A DNA stretch of 13,295 nt from an uncultured Ruminococcus sp. (lineage in GTDB: Bacteria > Bacillota > Clostridia > Oscillospirales > Ruminococcaceae): assembly GCA_900752785.1 (NCBI GenBank), contig CAADWP010000084.1, positions 1 to 13,295 on the forward strand, read 5' to 3'. The first letter of the stretch is position 1. Each line of letters starts with the position of its first letter. Positions 11,689 through 13,295 of the stretch are shown piece by piece. Position numbers and translations under genes: made by a program. The notes beneath the pieces were generated by a model. It worked only from the letters and a program-made list of their open reading frames with translations. It was not told the origin of the DNA and did not search any database.

Positions 11689-13181
11689 TATGCCTTATGC
11701 CCTCCGACCTGACCATTACGCTCTCTTGTGGTAGCGCCCTCCTGAAAATTCATCCCTTTTAAAATAGCACTTTTACCGTATTTTTTCTTGATTTCAAGCA
11801 TTGCTTTCTGCATACTCCTTTCACGTTTAAGGGATTCTGCTTCCTGCTTTCGCTGCTTTTCAAGGATTTCGTAGTCCGTAAACATATCGAGCTGCTCGAA
11901 ATTACTGCCATTTTCAATCGACTGCTCGCTTACCACATGATTGGCAACTACATACATTCTACGAACCATAAGTTTTTTATTTACGATCCTGTCGTAAAGC
12001 TCAGATATCTTTTCGAGTATCAGCTTTGTAGAAGAGGTAAATCCATCAAGATTTATTGATCCGTGAGCGGACTTCGGAGTTTTTCTGCCGTAACGGTCTG
12101 CGGAAAGTTTTCCGTTGTAATTTGACGGAATATTCTCCGAATCATATCCAACAGTCAGAACTAACTGATCTGTGACAAGGCCTTTATCCACAAGATCGAG
12201 AACAAGCAGATCTGTCATTTCACGAACAATCAGCTTACCTTTATCAAAATCATATGGACAATGAAGTACCTGTCCTGAACTTATACTGTTGTTTTCAGGC
12301 TTGTAAGCCTTAATATCGTCGATAGTACAAGGCTCCCAGCCCCATGCATGATCGATAAGTAATTCGGCGTTAACTCCAAACAATTTATACAGCAAATCTT
12401 CGTTATATACCGAACATTCGGCAATATCTCCCATTGTAAAAATACGATTTTCCTCAAGTTTTTTTGCATAACCGCTGCCCACACGCCAGAAATCTGTCAG
12501 GGGACGATGATTCCACAGCTTATGGCGGTAGGACATTTCATCAAGTTCTGCAATTCTTACGCCGTTTTCATCAGCAGGAATATGCTTTGCCACAATATCC
12601 ATTGCAATTTTGCACAAATACAGATTTGTTCCGATTCCGGCGGTGGCAGTTATACCAGTTTCACGAAGAACCTCTTGTATCAGTTTCATTGCCAGTTCAC
12701 GGGGCGACAGACGATAAGTTTTCAGATAACCCGTTGCGTCGATAAAAACCTCGTCAATTGAATAAACATGAATATCTTCCGGAGCGATATAGCGCAGATA
12801 AATATTGTAAATCTGAGCGCTGACTTCCATATAATGAGCCATCTGCGGAGGAGCTACAATGTATGTCACAGCTAAGGATTTGTTGTTTTTTAATTCATTA
12901 TCATCATAGGATTCACCTGTAAGAATTCTTTTGAAATTTCTTTGTCTGTTTTGGTTTACTTGTCTGATTTTCTGTACCACTTCAAATAATCTTGAACGTC
13001 CGGAAAGTCCATAGGCTTTAAGCGATGGAGAAACAGCAAGACAGATAGTTTTCTCAGTTCTGCTTTCATCCGCTACCACAAGATTTGTGGTCATGGGATC
13101 GAGTCCTCTTTCAGCACATTCCACAGAAGCATAAAAGGATTTTAAGTCGATAGCTATATAAATTCTGTTTTGCTCTGCCAT
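11688..13181 (-). CDS. Y-family DNA polymerase (UmuC/UvrX/DinB type)
   Basis: A 497-residue translesion DNA polymerase. The palm motif YIAIDLKSFYASVE carries catalytic Asp12 and a Tyr17 at the steric-gate position. VYSIDEVFIDATGYL carries Asp143 and Glu144, completing the metal site. TAGIGTNLYLCKIAMDIVAK matches the family's GIA/nucleotide motif region, then the helix-hairpin-helix thumb and a little-finger domain follow. Near the C-terminus EQLDMF looks like a sliding-clamp binding motif; a basic, coiled tail follows. Length suits the UmuC/UvrX subgroup found on Gram-positive plasmids and elements more than short DinB. ATG 13181 is preceded by GGGACGG and gives the usual start just before the palm; an ATG 18 bases upstream has no ribosome site. 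It would copy damaged DNA at the cost of mutations. No LexA/DinR box is evident upstream. Confidence 0.93.
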   Translation of the reverse strand: MAEQNRIYIAIDLKSFYASVECAERGLDPMTTNLVVADESRTEKTICLAVSPSLKAYGLSGRSRLFEVVQKIRQVNQNRQRNFKRILTGESYDDNELKNNKSLAVTYIVAPPQMAHYMEVSAQIYNIYLRYIAPEDIHVYSIDEVFIDATGYLKTYRLSPRELAMKLIQEVLRETGITATAGIGTNLYLCKIAMDIVAKHIPADENGVRIAELDEMSYRHKLWNHRPLTDFWRVGSGYAKKLEENRIFTMGDIAECSVYNEDLLYKLFGVNAELLIDHAWGWEPCTIDDIKAYKPENNSISSGQVLHCPYDFDKGKLIVREMTDLLVLDLVDKGLVTDQLVLTVGYDSENIPSNYNGKLSADRYGRKTPKSAHGSINLDGFTSSTKLILEKISELYDRIVNKKLMVRRMYVVANHVVSEQSIENGSNFEQLDMFTDYEILEKQRKQEAESLKRERSMQKAMLEIKKKYGKSAILKGMNFQEGATTRERNGQVGGHKA

Positions 13182-13219
13182 AACCTTCCGTCCCTTCATA
13201 ATTTAAAATAATAATACTT

Positions 13220-13248
13220 ATTATACCCTGTTTTAAGTAAATTGTAAA
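13220..13248 (-). promoter_or_regulatory. Sigma-A promoter of the polymerase-yolD operon
   Basis: TTTACA (13248-13243) and TATAAT (13225-13220) on the minus strand are separated by 17 bases, about 38 bases before the start codon. Confidence 0.75.
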
Positions 13249-13269
13249 GACTGATTGATTTTTATAACT

Positions 13270-13295
13270 TAATGAAAAAATTACCGCCTGCGGAT
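13270..13295 (-). terminator. Possible right half of a terminator cut by the window edge
   Basis: On the minus strand ATCCGCAGGCGGTAA is followed by TTTTTTC. The GC-rich arm plus T run looks like the downstream half of an intrinsic terminator; the other arm would lie beyond the window. Confidence 0.35.

Overview
The window is AT-rich with Firmicutes-type ribosome binding sites (GGAGG, AGGAGG) and sigma-A promoters. Its small-gene repertoire (serine recombinase cluster, DUF3789-like protein, PemK/MazF toxin, sigma-70 region-4-like regulator, amidoligase, YolD plus Y-family polymerase) suggests a gut-type clostridium (Oscillospiraceae/Lachnospiraceae-like; an inference). Every gene I can support lies on the minus strand, so transcription runs from high to low coordinates. 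I read the window as part of an integrative conjugative element or a similar island; no relaxase, coupling protein or insertion boundary is visible.

Layout in transcription order. (1) 13295-11263: a sigma-A promoter drives a UmuC/UvrX-type Y-family DNA polymerase and a one-base-overlapping YolD-like protein. (2) 11262-10937: AT-rich spacer with a possible decayed reading frame. (3) 10936-7364: a metalloid/thiol operon: ArsR-type repressor, CxC permease (ArsP-like), membrane-anchored thioredoxin, CcdA, Cys-rich cytoplasmic thioredoxin, ArsC, closed by a 16-bp hairpin. No ArsB or ACR3 is present. (4) 7356-6864: a short coding remnant, a strong terminator, then a promoter and structured leader with two short ORFs, a clear intrinsic terminator and a third short ORF before the next gene. 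It looks like an attenuator. (5) 6845-6417: sigma-70-like regulator. (6) 6416-5884: about 530 bases without an intact gene, rich in hairpins and containing a stop-interrupted, protein-like frame. (7) 5883-5250: MazF-type toxin, an overlapping 53-residue protein and a DUF3789-like membrane peptide. (8) 5177-1046: three serine recombinase-family genes; the middle one lacks the catalytic domain. The first two share a repeat about 20 bases before their start codons. (9) 1037-1: terminator, then an amidoligase gene that runs off the left edge.

The recombinases probably move the element, the sigma-like protein behind the attenuator probably controls an element function, and the ars/thioredoxin and polymerase modules look like cargo. 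The most interesting signals are the attenuator-like leader (6963-7154), the recombinase-associated repeat pair (3563-3591 and 5200-5227), the Cys-rich thioredoxin, and the MazF overlap with an unidentified small protein.
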